A DNA stretch of 64,000 nt from Amaranthus tricolor. Lineage: Eukaryota; Streptophyta; Magnoliopsida; Caryophyllales; Amaranthaceae. Numbering within the stretch: the stretch's first letter is position 1; every line of letters begins with the position of its first letter. The stretch spans positions 27,580,070-27,644,069 of the forward strand of contig NC_080050.1 of the NCBI RefSeq assembly GCF_026212465.1, in the 5' to 3' direction. The translations under genes were made by a program, and so were the position numbers. Below, in pieces: positions 13,518 to 24,955 of the stretch. The notes beneath the pieces are model-generated. The model saw nothing but the letters and a program-made list of their open reading frames with translations. It was not told where the DNA came from and searched no databases.

Positions 13518-15579
13518 GCAATTGGGCCGACAACAACCAACTTTTAATGGTTCACTTCGGGTAGGCTCATGAACATGTGACCATGTTTTTCAACAAAAGG
13601 AGGGGCAGCACGAATCGAATTTAGAATCTTACGTAGATAAAATGGTATATGCTTCAACTGAGATATATTCGATTTTCTGATCATGTTTGAGAAATTGCTT
13701 TCTCTGTTTATAATTTGTATCTACATTTGTAAACTACTCTTATATTCATTTGAATTTGCAACAATTTAATTTATTATAAGCAATTTTAGATATAAAACGG
13801 TGAAAGAAAAAAACAAGAAAAGAGTGGATAGAATAAAAATATGTATATGATGCGAAGAAAAAAAAAATATCTAAATGAGATTATAAAAAAAAATGTTCAG
13901 TTTAAAATATTTCCATTTATGATAATTGTTGCAAAATCAAATGGTTAATAATTTAAATTTACATAAAAGCTTTATTTTCCATTCAAACTCATTTAAAAAA
14001 AGTTCAAGTGAAAATATAGTTGGTTTGAGAATGATGGTTCACATTTATTGTTGATTTGAACCTGAAATTTTTATATTATGCTTTTAAGTTTGTTGAGGAA
14101 TATAATTAGTTAGTAACTGATGGAGATAAGTGTTATTTTAAATGTTTATTAATTATCTCCTGGCTTGGTTTTGTCATTTGTGACGTTACCATAAATACTA
14201 ACTCAAATCTTGCACGTAATGTTAATTCGTCTTTGAAAACAAATTTTTTATTATTATTTTTTTAATTTTTGCGTTGAGTTTTGAATTGTAGTTTTTTTTT
14301 TTTAACTAGTTGAACAATTGTCTTTTAAAATAAAATTAAAAGGCTATTCAGAGTAAATTTTTTATTGATTTTTGATTTTTTACTTATTTTTCTCTAATAT
14401 TAAGCCAAGAGTTATTAATCAATGTTTATCAAACATTTTCATAAGAGCTAGTTTAAAACAGTTGACTTATCAGCCAATAATTTTAATTTTAACAAGATAT
14501 TTTATATTTTTTTTATTTTTGTCTTATTATGCATTTATATTTAGCATAAAGTGTCATGTAATTACTAGTAAATCATTTTCAATCATTGATGATATTAGTG
14601 TGGTCAAATCAGGAGTTTAGATTAAGCTCATGTTGCTCTCAATGGAGCAAAAAATAATAGTTTGGATTTATTCAGTTGGTGGCTTGGATTAAAGTAAAGA
14701 ACTCTCATTAGTTAGTATATTTTGATATGATACATCTAATTTATTTTGACTACGATTAAAGATATATTTAAGTTATCCACCATTTGAATTTTCTTCATAT
14801 CAATTCATCATTTTAAATTAGAATTTGAAAGGATCAATTTTTAGCTTGTCTGCAAATAAAAGACTAATTTTACGTTTATTCTACAAAGTTGCAACCTTTT
14901 GTTTCTATTTGCAATGAAAAAGCCAAATAACTTGTAACCTTTTATACAAGTTACTTATGACTTTTTTTTGACTTTTTTAAACTTTAAAATAAAAAAATAA
15001 AATAAAATCCTAAAATACCCGGCTCTTCTACTAAACAACCTACCACCACATACACTACTCCATCCACCAGCTTTACCACCCAGCCCCTTTACAATGACGT
15101 TCTCCCTTTTTCTATTTTTAAGTGGGAATTTATCATCATCGTAATAGATTGAGATATATGTTCTACCAAAATCTCCAACATACATATAATAGAACCTTCC
15201 AATTTCGTAAATTTACCTCATATCAAATTCTAATAGACACATTAAGCTCTATTATGTTCATAAATTGATATAAAACCCATATAAATACAAAATTAACATT
15301 TGAGCATAAATTGAGGAAATTATAATTTCTAAGCAAAAAGCAACATTGCAAGGTTTAATTGAGCAATTAAAAAGAAATCTTTGCTTGTGTACTGAAGATA
15401 TTCTCGAAAATAACTTTGCAAAATCACGAATTCACCCTTCGCAATTGAACCTCAAACCCAAAAACAATGAACAACCATTGAAGGATTAAAGAAGTGATTG
15501 CAGAATATTTTGGGTTGAAGAATGTAAATTCGTTTTTTGCTATCTTTTACCCAAAAAATAATTTTCCTTTTTTGCTATC

Positions 15580-15810
15580 TTGTACCCGTTTCATTACACT
15601 TGCTATATATGACTTTTTACTCAATTTAATATACCATTTTAATCATTTATATGTTGAAATATTGAAATCTAAAAATTATAAAAAGTTAATTAAATGAAAA
15701 TATGCAATTAGACGATTCAAACAAAATCCTAGCGTTATGTGAAATAAGCTTGAATGATGAATAATGTCAATAACTATAATGTAGCGAATATTTCAGAACA
15801 GAGGAAGCAT
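15580..15810. mobile_element. Stowaway-like MITE copy (degraded ends)
   Basis: Left-end words TTTCATTACACTTGCTATA and GACTTTTTACTCAATTTAAT are matched in inverted form near the right end (TATAATGTAGCGAATATTTC). The interior shares ATCTAAAAATTATAAA and GATTCAAACAA with 22642-22877, so these are two copies of one family. No coding capacity. Confidence 0.55.
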
Positions 15811-16887
15811 TTCACTATGTCAAACTTTGATCTCGTTGTAACTTGTGGTGTGGATGACATTTATCGCCATTTTCATTATATAGTGGTAGTGGCATGAGAT
15901 TACTATTGCGATATTTTACTTGTATATGTCAATTTAGAGTAACGAAAATTTTTGGGTTGTTCATTTTATAAATAAAACTCTATCAAAGTTTTTATTAATT
16001 ACTTCAACGCGTTAGTGCTACTCATGATTTTGAATTCTGGATCTGCCACTGATTGGGTAGTTGAAACTGTGAAAGTATTAAATAGTTTTCTGATTACCAA
16101 TTAAAAAGCCCTTTATTTACAAATAGGACGAGTAAGGGTTGGCTCTTTGTAAAATAAACTAAAAGTTAGCCTTTATCTACAAATACGCTAAAAATTAGCC
16201 TTTTAAAAGTAATTTTTCCAAAAAAAAATTATAACAAAATTTGATAGAACCTCGCAAGGACCATAGCCACAAATGATAAGTGTGCTCTCGTAACTTCACA
16301 GATGTTGCAGAAATTTGGAAAGAGGAGCAGTGTTTAGTGCTTTTCTTTAAAAAATTTTTAAATTAATAACTGTAATTTGTAAATCATCACAAAAAGATAA
16401 AAAAATAATATTAAAATAAATAAAATCAAAAAAATAAATAAATAACAATGCTCTCATCCCATCACTTTCTACCACATAAGGGTGATTTATTAATTTCACA
16501 AATAACTTTTATTTACTGAGAGTTTATCTCTTCACCTCCTCCTAATTTAAGTGGCCACTACTAAGCCATATCTTCTTCACTTCTACCTTGTCGTTGCTAC
16601 AATATATTCTTTATATATTCAATTATTCTGTATATATTTTTGTAATTATCTTCTTATCATTTATTTTAGCAATTAGGTTGTTAGTTTTGGAGAGTATTGT
16701 TAATCAACTATCATCCCTTTATTTTAGCTAATCTTATAGCTGTACAATAGCTTGATTCTAGCTTTTATTTTGTATATATATTTCCTTAATTAATCAATAC
16801 AGGGCACGGAATTAATTTCCTTCACTCGTTATAAATTGACAAAACAATCAATTCTATGTATCTTAATTATCAATTTCTTTTCTGTTT

Positions 16888-16888
<1 letters not shown>

Positions 16889-16941
<53 letters not shown>
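16889..16941. repeat. AAT trinucleotide microsatellite
   Basis: About 17 consecutive AAT units. Confidence 0.92.
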
Positions 16942-16942
<1 letters not shown>

Positions 16943-17102
16943 TGATGAATGATTTTAAATTTTTTTAACATATTTGTAAATATTAAGAAAATTATGTTTT
17001 TTATAATTGAATTATTTGGTCTCTGAATTAGAAGAAAGGTATGATCAATGCTACATGTTCAAAGTATCATAAACCTTTTTATTTAGTTGATATTGCAAAA
17101 TT

Positions 17103-17320
17103 ATACTTTCTTCATGTTAAAATACTTGTACTATTTGACTTTTCAGATAATGCAATACACTAATTCAATTCTTACTATCTCCAACTATAAATAATAAAAT
17201 ACTATAAAAATTTAATATTAATAATTTTTACATTGAAACGAATAAAATAAGATCTGACTTGACGATGTTTTAATTTAATCATAAATTAAGAGTAATTCTA
17301 GGAATATGGAAGCAAGTACT
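17103..17320. mobile_element. Probable degraded MITE of the same Stowaway-like family
   Basis: It begins TACTTTCTTCATG and continues TTGTACTATTTGACTTTTC, like the copies at 15580 and 22642. The right end, GGAATATGGAAGCAAGTA, is an imperfect inverted match. The ends are eroded. Confidence 0.4.
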
Positions 17321-18100
17321 ATTTTAATACTCTTTTTCATTTAGCTAAATAAATGTCTTATTTTTTTACACTATTTATTAATGGATTATTCTTTATAGTC
17401 ATTTTATACTTGGTGTAGTAGTAATATCTTGTTTTGATTTGATTTATTACAACAGTCACGATGTTCCTTAAATTTCGCAATCAATTTTCGTATTTATGAA
17501 TTTATTCATCTTTATAATAGTTCAGGACACTCGTTGGCAATTTGTCCCAAAATTATTTAGCACTTATGGAATGGTAATGACTTCAAAATCCTATTGGATC
17601 TGTATTAAATCCACCTTTATTTTTGGAACTAATTTTTTTGAGATCCAATAAATTTAGGTTCGATTTTGAGTCAAAAAAATAAATGTGTCTCAGACACGAC
17701 CTTAACCCTCTCTTTGGACCCATTTGAGAGTCAGACCCATCCGAAAATCACTGGATCTTCTCTATACTCGATCTAGAAACAATTCAAAATCAATTTTGAT
17801 TAAAGTTCTTTTTAAACTATATTTCTATATTAATTATTTAAACTTAATTTAAACTTATATAAAACCCATAAACTCATTTTACTACTAATTAAACCTATAA
17901 TTTGTAAAAACGTGTAAGTATAAATAATTAAATTAATCAAATATTATTAGAATTTTTTAATGCAAACTCGTTTTTGGTTCTAGAGGGAGAAGTTAGTGAG
18001 AGAAGCTCTCAGTTCAGCGATTTCTTCGTGGCTGCTGCGCTTCTTCTGTGCGATTTTTCTTGCGGTTTTTCTTTGATTTCTCCTTTGCTTCTTTGATTTC

Positions 18101-18846
18101 ATGGGGAGGCCTAGGAAGAATCCTCTCAATTCTACAGGAAAAGGCAAGCAAAAGGCTGTGCAACCTTCGGTCTCTGTATCGAATGGTAAATGTGGGCAAT
18201 CTTTGAAACCCATTGATGAGGGTCAATGTTCTAAGGGTGCGAATTCTATGTCTGATATGCAGCTTGAAGTTGAAAGGCTTAAATCTTTAGTTGAATCTTT
18301 AAATCGGAAGGTGGATAAGGAACAACAGATGAGCCAATTTGAGGTTCGTCTACAGCATGTTGATGATTCACAGCAGCAGGCCAAGGTTACTGTTCCATTG
18401 GCGTATTCATCAGTGGTTAGGGCTCCAGTTGTCCCTGTTGGTTCTGGATCACAAGGGTGCTGTTTCTCTACGAAATCTAATGATTTCGGATGGTATGCCT
18501 CTGAATTTTGTTGCTCCTTCTTTATCCATTGGTGTTATCTCGTGCTATTGTTGATAGGGATGAAGTTTCTAGTTTAAAATTGAAATGGCAACATGCTTGT
18601 GCTATATTTGTGGTAGGATATAGACCTAGCTTGCCTATGTTTGTTTCGTTTGTTAAGACCAAATGGCCTGGCCTTGAGCATAATTTCTCTGTCATACTTC
18701 ATAATGATGGTTATTTCTTGGTAAAATGTAACTCGGAGGAGGATGTTATGATGCTTGTTAATGGAGGCAACACTATGATTGGTAAGCGGCCTGTTTTAAT
18801 TAAGAAATGGGATGATAAATTTAATAGAAAGCTTACACATTGGTAG
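18101..18846 (+). pseudogene. Plant LINE ORF1 remnant (DUF4283-like), frameshifted
   Basis: Frame one opens MGRPRKNPLNSTGKGKQ. It carries a short coiled-coil-like segment (QLEVERLKSLVESLNRKV) and runs out of homology around 18480. A second frame (about 18570-18846) continues with ACAIFVVGYRPSLPMFVSFV, HNFSVILHNDGYFLVKCNSE and KRPVLIKKWDDKF, the layout of the DUF4283 domain found in plant L1-type ORF1 proteins. A frame change near 18480-18580 separates them. The zinc-knuckle part expected after DUF4283 is missing, since the frame stops at 18844. It is not functional as written. Confidence 0.72.
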
Positions 18847-19760
18847 AACGTTTACTCATTGATAGAATATCTACTCATTGATAGAATAGTATATGATAGT
18901 GAGAAGTGTACCTAAGTTAAGTTACCTCAAGGGTATTACAGACTATGATCACACTTACCTTAAGATAGACAAGCTCTATAAGGTCATGTGTTAGTTATTC
19001 AGTAATGCCTTGGTTGAGTTGATACTATGCTTGTTTTGCAAGAGTTTATGTTTTGAAAAGAGGAGCGTGAAGACCTGCATTCTACCCAAGAACACATGGT
19101 TCGGGTTGGAAAGGACGTAAAGAGATCAAGAAGTATAAGTGGACGATAAACGGTTACTATCTGTGCTTGTGTCTTATGAAATCATCTTATATTGTTGTAT
19201 AACATAATGTTATCTAGTAGTTGGAATTATTATATTTGATGCTAGTTACTGACGTGTACGTGTTTGTGTTTATGTTTGATTGTTGATAACCTTCTATGAT
19301 TGTCCTGCTATGACACATTGGTCTTTGGTCTAATGTCGAGCAGCAGGAGGATCATAGATAGGCGTAGCAGATATTAGAGCTTCTTTTGCATTGCATTGCA
19401 TTGGGGGAGAGTGATGAGGGCGAAGCATAACCTGTGTCATACCGTTATCTTTCGATTTTGTAGCTCTTGTTATCTTTGTAAACTTTGGTTGTATATGTTT
19501 TGTTATGAGGCCTTGTGTCCTCCCTTGTATATTTGTATTTCCGCTGCGTAGTTTATGACTCTATATGGTTTAAGGAGTTAAGTCATTTTAAAACGCAAGC
19601 GTCGACACTGGAACCACGATCCACGCTTGGCATGTTGATTTGAGAAGCCGACGACAAATCATTCCGCCGTGGTGTGAGATTTTAAAGGCAATGATGCCTT
19701 AGATTAGTTTAATGTTTTATTTTGCTAATTGATCTACCACATGTTCGATTTTTTTTAGAA
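18847..19760. other. Unassigned insert inside the LINE-derived element
   Basis: No open frame. It starts with three near-copies of TTGATAGAATATCTACTCA (18835-18890) and contains GC-richer sequence (about 19580-19690) reminiscent of LTR-retrotransposon non-coding sequence. It could be a nested LTR fragment, but no TG..CA ends with a target duplication were found. Confidence 0.35.
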
Positions 19761-20053
19761 GAGATGCTGTCGAAATTTCCAATCACCTTTTTAAAGTTAA
19801 TATTTAACGTTTATCTAAATTCTTTTCCTTTTCTTTTATGTAGCACCCGAATTTCCTCCGGTCCTTTACGGTTTTGGTTTCGTTAAGGGGTTGGAAATTC
19901 AGGGGTGGCCTGCTTATTTTGGCTTTTGGTGCTTCTTTTTTCGTGTTAAGGAAGTGTTTTTTATTTTTCCTTTTATTGCCTAAGTTGTAAAAGGTTTTTT
20001 TGGATTTAATATATTCCTCTTAATTGCCAAAAAAAAAAATTAAATTAATCAAA

Positions 20054-21056
20054 ATCCATTTAAGACCAGTTTGGAACCCTAAACCTCAAACACAATGCGT
20101 GTAGCCCTAGGTCCAACATTTTTTGACCCTAAGGATCTAATCTAGATATGATTCACCTAACACTAATGGTCTAAATTCAAATCTGATTAGACCTAACTAG
20201 ACTCAACCCTTGAACATCCGTATTAGGAGTAGTGCATGAAAAAATTTGGAAACATCAGCTCCTTCTAAGTTTAATTGTTTATAGGAACATAAGGACTATT
20301 AGAAAAAAATATCGCATTATTGTTCTTGATAATCGATAAAAGAAAATTTGTCCTAAGTAAATTCTAGTAAGAAAATTAGTCTGTACTACGGTCTGTTTGG
20401 TTTGTGGTATTAAATGATGGTAATAGGAATGATTAATAGTGTAAAATTTCATTAAAAGTTTCATATCATTCCCATCGTAATGAACCTTTGATCACAAAAA
20501 AGTTTTTTGTTCACAAATTTTCATTACCACTTAATACCACATCTCCAAATGGTAATCCATTATAATATTATAATAATCCTTATAGTTTCTACGTATTTTC
20601 CTTTTAAGTTTATAAAAATATTTTTTTATTAGTTGTGGTCTCTATAGTTTTTCCTCTAACTTTCCTTTAATAGAAGTATTCTTTTAACATGTATCACTTT
20701 TCCTCCATTAAATTTATTATTTAATAAAATAATATCTCCATTATCTTAAAGATTTTATTTTTTCGTAATACCCGTATTACTAACGGAAACTTTATTAAGA
20801 AACGGAAGGGAGGGGTACAAGAGATCAAATCGCTGAAATAATCAAATCAGTTTATAAGACTTTTCTATTCATTTTATCACGTTTCCATTGTTTATTGACT
20901 TCTCTTTTTAAGTCATTCTTAATCCCAATTCCTACCAAATAATGGCTGACATACATACAATACAATAAATTAACAAATGGAATAAAATCATGAAGTTGAT
21001 CTGCATACATATCTCCTAATAACTAATTAATTTTTGTATAATGTAAAAAACTGACA
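20054..21056. other. Intergenic, no gene seen
   Basis: AT-rich. It holds a repeat related to the unit at 11540-11990 (20060-20230) and a truncated MITE (20388-20570). Confidence 0.5.
20388..20570. mobile_element. Truncated copy of the GGYCTGTTTGG MITE family
   Basis: It begins GGTCTGTTTGGTTTGTGGTA and continues TTAAATGATGGTAA, matching the longer copy at 31273-31603. The internal TTTGATCACAAAAA and CATTACCAC..TAATACCAC words are shared too. The right half of the family, including the right terminal repeat, is absent. Confidence 0.6.
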
Positions 21057-21306
21057 TTTGTTAATAAGAATAATATAATATATTTTAACACGTGATTTAA
21101 TAAAAAAATTTAAATTTTAGACTATATTAATTAATATAATTAAAAAGTAATATAATTTAAAAATTAAAATATATTTTAACACGTGATTTAATAAAAAAAT
21201 TTTAAATTTTAGACTATATTGAATAATATAATTAAAAAGTAATATAATTTAAAAATTAAAATATATTTTAATTTATTTTATAAATTAATTTTATCCTTAT
21301 TAACAA
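21057..21306. mobile_element. Small inverted-repeat element containing a tandem duplication
   Basis: TTGTTAATAAGAATAA (left) and TTATCCTTATTAACAA (right) are inverted copies with one mismatch. Between them lie two tandem copies of a 91-bp AT-rich unit (see next entry). It has no coding capacity and is probably a MITE of unassigned superfamily. Confidence 0.5.
21077..21275. repeat. Tandem duplication, 91-bp unit
   Basis: The unit beginning AATATATTTTAACACGTGAT starts at 21077, again at 21168 and, as a short third start, at 21260. The two full copies differ only at a few positions, so the duplication is recent. Confidence 0.85.
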
Positions 21307-22641
21307 TGCTCCACGACGTCTGTTAATGAAGATGTTTTAATACAGGCGTTAACAATTACCCATTGAGATATATATGCTCGTTAATAACAAATTAACAATG
21401 ACGGATTTTTATAGTGCGCCAGCTAGAATATGACTATCTTCTCTCAACTTTCTAATTAATGGTTATATATTTTACTTGTCCCCTTACAATATTTTAAAAT
21501 TATTTAATGGTTATACGGCCTCATATTTTTGCTATATGGTTAAAATTAAAATGAGGGCTTTTGTGTATTGTGTTGCAAAATTAAATGGATAGAGTATTAA
21601 ATAAATGTATTCACATTGAATTTATTTTTTAAAAGATAATTATATAAATTAGTTAATAAATTTGTATTATCAGCTTGTTTTGAATGATTAGGATATACTA
21701 GAATAAATTATTGAAGGTGAGCAATGTAATCTCCCTTGATAATTTTTAATTTACTACTTTTATTATTAGTTCAATTACGATAAGTGATAATATCTAGTGT
21801 TTAAACTTTAAACTTAAAAAGATGGTTATTTGAATTTATGATTAATAGTTGTTGGTTCCATGTAATTATAAAATTTAGCAATATTTTAATATATGAATAA
21901 AAAATAATTGTACTAATTAAAGTATTGATAAACAAATTTACAAATATCAAAATGTAATAGAACGTAATTTTAGATTTCAAGGGCCGATAATTTATATTTT
22001 GCTCAGAGCCTTTAAAATGTTGGAGACAGCCCTGTCACCCATCGTAAGATTACTCTGATTCCCACCAAATATGCTTAACTACCGAGTTTTTAACAAAATA
22101 TACTTCCGTATATAAAGATACATTTTATTAATATGGGTAGTCTATTAATTATTTTTTAAAGCTCAATCTCAGATATTATAGATTCAATTAATTATTTTAA
22201 TATAATTATACAATACAAAAAGTAACTTTATTAAATTGATCGCAATATAAAAATTGTTTGGATATGCCAATAATTAACAACCCAACACATAATTAATGAA
22301 GCGTGTAATGCGTGGTGATGTATTCCAATAATGCCAAACCATTTATTTTCCGCAAACTTCATATTAATATTTTTATATTATTTATTGTTCTTATGTTTTC
22401 CACTAAATTTATTTAAATATTTTATTAATAATTGTGCTTTTTCATATTATTTTTCCATAAAAATTATTTAAATATATTTTTAATGTTTATGATCTTTATT
22501 TTATCTATATCAACTTTATTATTTAATAAAATAATATACTAAACATCTAAAATATTTAATTTTTCTTAATTCTTGTGAATATTTATTATCTAAAAATATC
22601 ATATAGAAGAAAGGCATTACATTATTTAGAATTACTTATGG
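21307..22641. other. Intergenic, no gene seen
   Basis: AT-rich sequence without recognisable coding or RNA features. Confidence 0.5.
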
Positions 22642-22877
22642 TACTTCTTCTATTTCACTATATTTGCTACATTTGACTTTTTATGCAATCCAATGTGTTC
22701 TTTTGATCATTTACATATTGAACTATACATATCTAAAAATTATAAACACTTAATATTATGAAAGTATGCGACTATATGATTCAAACAAGTTTCTATTTGA
22801 CTATATTTTTTTTACACACTAACCGCAATATATAAAAATAAGTTTGAACAATAAATAGTGTCAAAAATAGGAACGTA
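22642..22877. mobile_element. Stowaway-like MITE copy
   Basis: It begins TACTTCTTCTATTTCACTAT and ends in an imperfect inverted copy (AAAATAGGAACGTA), with TA at both ends. Internal words are shared with 15580-15810. It ends 155 bp before the second ATL gene and so forms part of its upstream region. Confidence 0.55.
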
Positions 22878-22918
22878 TTAGCAATTATTTAGGAAGTATT
22901 AGTATACATGACATATAA

Positions 22919-22928
22919 CTATATAATA
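22919..22928 (+). promoter_or_regulatory. Candidate TATA box of the second ATL gene
   Basis: CTATATAATA lies 105-114 bp upstream of the start codon at 23033, a plausible distance for a short leader. Two upstream ATGs (22980 and 22990) would lie in that leader, outside the coding frame. This is position-based inference. Confidence 0.4.
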
Positions 22929-23032
22929 GTAGTACAAGTGTACCTTAGTAAAGCCTTTTAATCCTATTCTTCACACCCATGATGAGGCAATGACCCATTA
23001 TGTCCTACATCTCTTTCAAAACTTGACCAACT

Positions 23033-23533
23033 ATGGCACAACCACAACCACCCGAATCAACCCAAAATCACACCCAACATTTACCCTTAATAGCCATCAT
23101 TATTATCCCCGTCGGCTTCACCATAGCCACCCTCATCTGCTGTTTCCGCTGCTTTCGGACGGGCTCACACGACAACGGGGCCGGGGATGAAGAGCTTAGA
23201 AGGAATACCGTGCGTGGTGGGCTGGAACGTGCAATAGTAGAAGGTTTCCCTACTTTCTTGCATTCAGATGAGTTCAACAAGCACAAGACAACTAAGGAAA
23301 CGACGCCATTGGAGTGTATAATTTGCTTAAACGAGTTCCTAGATCATGAACTCTTGCGATTGTTGCCCAAATGCGGCCATATTTTTCATATTGACTGCGT
23401 CGATCTTTGGCTTGCTTCCCATGTCACATGTCCCATGTGCAGGGTTAATCTTGAAACAAGTGTTCATAATCAAGTTATGCAACAACATGAATTTATTGTA
23501 CATGTTCCTCAAACACATCAAGAGGTTATATGA
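23033..23533 (+). CDS. Short ATL-type RING-H2 protein (tail-less paralogue)
   Basis: Intronless, 166 residues. One membrane helix at about 17-38, then a Cys/Arg-rich stretch and [13 protein letters not shown] (from residue 63) where family members have the GLD motif; the Asp is Glu here. RING-H2 ligands are C95, C98, C114, H116, H119, C122, C133 and C136, with W126, all intact. Unlike the genes at 12339 and 49067 it has no signal peptide and stops 29 residues after the RING, so the SHSTGHSL/ERFTLRLP tail is missing. RING and flanks (TTPLECx[14 protein letters not shown]) are nearly identical to the 12339 gene, so it is a tandem paralogue that lost both ends or never had them. It may compete with the full-length ligases, or be on its way to pseudogenisation; both are speculation. 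Confidence 0.85.
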   Translation: MAQPQPPESTQNHTQHLPLIAIIIIPVGFTIATLICCFRCFRTGSHDNGAGDEELRRNTVRGGLERAIVEGFPTFLHSDEFNKHKTTKETTPLECIICLNEFLDHELLRLLPKCGHIFHIDCVDLWLASHVTCPMCRVNLETSVHNQVMQQHEFIVHVPQTHQEVI

Positions 23534-23757
23534 ATAGGTTGTGTGTAGTAGGAACATTCAAAACTGAATATCAAATTATCTAGATCCGAAAATCTAGATA
23601 TCCGATTTTGGTGGCCAGCAGGATCGTCTCGCTCATTTTTTTATCCTCAAAAGAAAAGGTTAAGAAGACTCCCTAAAAGCTTCGGGGAAAAAATACAATA
23701 CTTCTTTTTCTTTTTTTTTATTGTTGACGAGCTTTATAAAAAAATACTAATAACTCA
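23534..23757. other. 3' flank sharing a repeat with the hAT nest
   Basis: Words such as CGTCTCG, TTTTTATTGTTGA and TTTATAAAAAAATACTAA.AACTCATAC recur in the same order at 45540-45680, inside the outer hAT-like element, so part of this flank is repeat-derived. No gene. Confidence 0.45.
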
Positions 23758-24022
23758 TACTACCTCTCATTAATCCTAATAGTCCCATATAATTTTTGAC
23801 ATTGTTTATCAATTATTCTTAACTTGTATTTTTTTCTTAATCTTTAAGTTATAATATAGTCAAGTGGAATTTTATTTAATTTATTTCAATGTAAAAACGA
23901 CTATTAATATCAAACTTTTTGCAATTTTTAATTATCCACAGCTAGAGATATTAATAACTGAATTATTGCACTGAAAAATACACCCAGTCAAATAAGAATA
24001 TTAAGGTGAATAGGAAGGAGTA
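23758..24022. mobile_element. Stowaway-like MITE, 265 bp
   Basis: Left end TACTACCTCTCATTAATCC; right end an inverted copy (GGTGAATAGGAAGGAGTA). TA occurs at both ends. It is related in its termini to the element at 6240-6492. Confidence 0.7.
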
Positions 24023-24255
24023 TTACTTACTAAAAAAATTAAATTAAATATAAATTTAATTCTTAATGTCAAGTACGTGAAAATAAAATTTTAGCAGTAG
24101 TGCACTTTATCGTGGCAAATAGAGGCTTACATTGTATAGATCCTAATCAACTAGTGGTCATTGATTTGTGAAAAATTCTCAAAGTAGGTATGTACCAAAG
24201 TTGGTAAATGCCTAAATGGCAATGATTTTTGTGGTGAAGAATGTTAAATTTCAAA

Positions 24256-24955
24256 TGGGAATCTTTTCCCAAAATATTGTAATTTAGGAAAATAATTCTC
24301 ATTTTATGTCAAAGGGAAAAATAATTTTCTATTTACCGTACACGTAGGACTGACTGAGGGAATTTTTTTTTTTGCCTTTTTTTTTCCTAGAATTGCCACT
24401 TAAAATAGCAGTTTTGGTGTAATATCTAATATAAAACGCTACCTTACTTGGCATTTTATTTAAAACAGTACATTAAAAAAAATTATAATATTACTAAACC
24501 GCCATCTAAGGTGGCGGTTTTAGTTGGTTCATAAAAATACCAAACCGCTATCTGAGATGGCGGTTTATGTTAGTATAATTCTTTTTGCTTTGTGTAATAA
24601 TTTTGAAATTTACCTCATCTCAAAATACGAAGTTAAATTAGTGCGTAGATATTATTTTTTCATAGAAGTTCCTTTGCTTTAGTGGTTAGCACTTAAGTTG
24701 CTAAGCTGTGAGGTTGTGGAATTGAAACCTACTCCCCACATTTCCAACATTTTTGTTGTTTTTTTAAATTATAGAATAAAGAAAACCACTATCTCAAATA
24801 GCGGTTTGGTAAAATTACCAAATCGCGATTTGCTCTGAAAATTTTTTTTTTGAAAAATCTGTCTGACGTGAACGGTAGATAGAAAATTATTTTTCCCTTT
24901 GATATAAAATGAGAATTATTTTCCTAAATTACAATATTTTGAAAAAAGATTCCCA
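24256..24955. mobile_element. 700-bp long-TIR (Mutator-like) element carrying a tRNA-like segment
   Basis: The first about 106 bp (TGGGAATCTTTTCCCAAAAT...) are repeated in inverted orientation at 24850-24955 with few mismatches. The interior has three near-palindromes of the type AAACCGCCATCTAAGGTGGC (24497-24520, 24542-24566, 24783-24807) and a tRNA-like segment (24670-24736). There is no transposase. No convincing 9-bp target duplication was found, so the Mutator assignment rests on the long TIRs. Confidence 0.75.
24670..24736 (+). other. tRNA-like sequence (A-box/B-box remnant)
   Basis: It reads TAGTGGTTAGCAC at the A-box position (24680-24692) and GTTGTGGAATTGAAACC at the B-box position (24713-24729), with 66-67 bp overall and tRNA-like spacing. 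The B box deviates from GGTTCGANTCC, so it is a degenerate tRNA-derived segment, perhaps SINE-like, and not a functional tRNA gene. Confidence 0.5.

Larger units (their letters stand above)
13518..17925. other. Intergenic stretch downstream of the first ATL gene
   Basis: The first about 200 bp are probable 3' UTR. The rest is AT-rich with two MITE copies and an AAT microsatellite (listed separately). Open frames at 14372-14620, 14955-15185 and 15494-15697 show no recognisable domain and AT-driven composition, and are not called. Confidence 0.5.
17942..20037 (+). mobile_element. LINE-derived insertion with 16-bp target-site duplication
   Basis: The direct repeat AATTAAATTAATCAAA occurs at 17926-17941 and again at 20038-20053, immediately after a poly(A) run (20027-20039). 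A long direct repeat plus a 3' poly(A) is the signature of target-primed reverse transcription. The 5' part holds an ORF1-like remnant (18101-18846). No endonuclease or reverse transcriptase region is present: the 2.1 kb between the repeats is far too short for a full plant L1. The middle (18847 to about 19760) is unlike L1 coding sequence. The element is a deleted or chimeric LINE copy. Confidence 0.75.

Noticed and set aside
14372..15697. Small frames of 67-82 codons between the first ATL gene and the LINE
   Set aside because: AT-driven composition, no domain or paralogue in the window; one overlaps a MITE.
24670..24736. Functional tRNA gene
   Set aside because: The B box departs from GGTTCGANTCC and cloverleaf pairing is poor by eye; kept only as a tRNA-like remnant.
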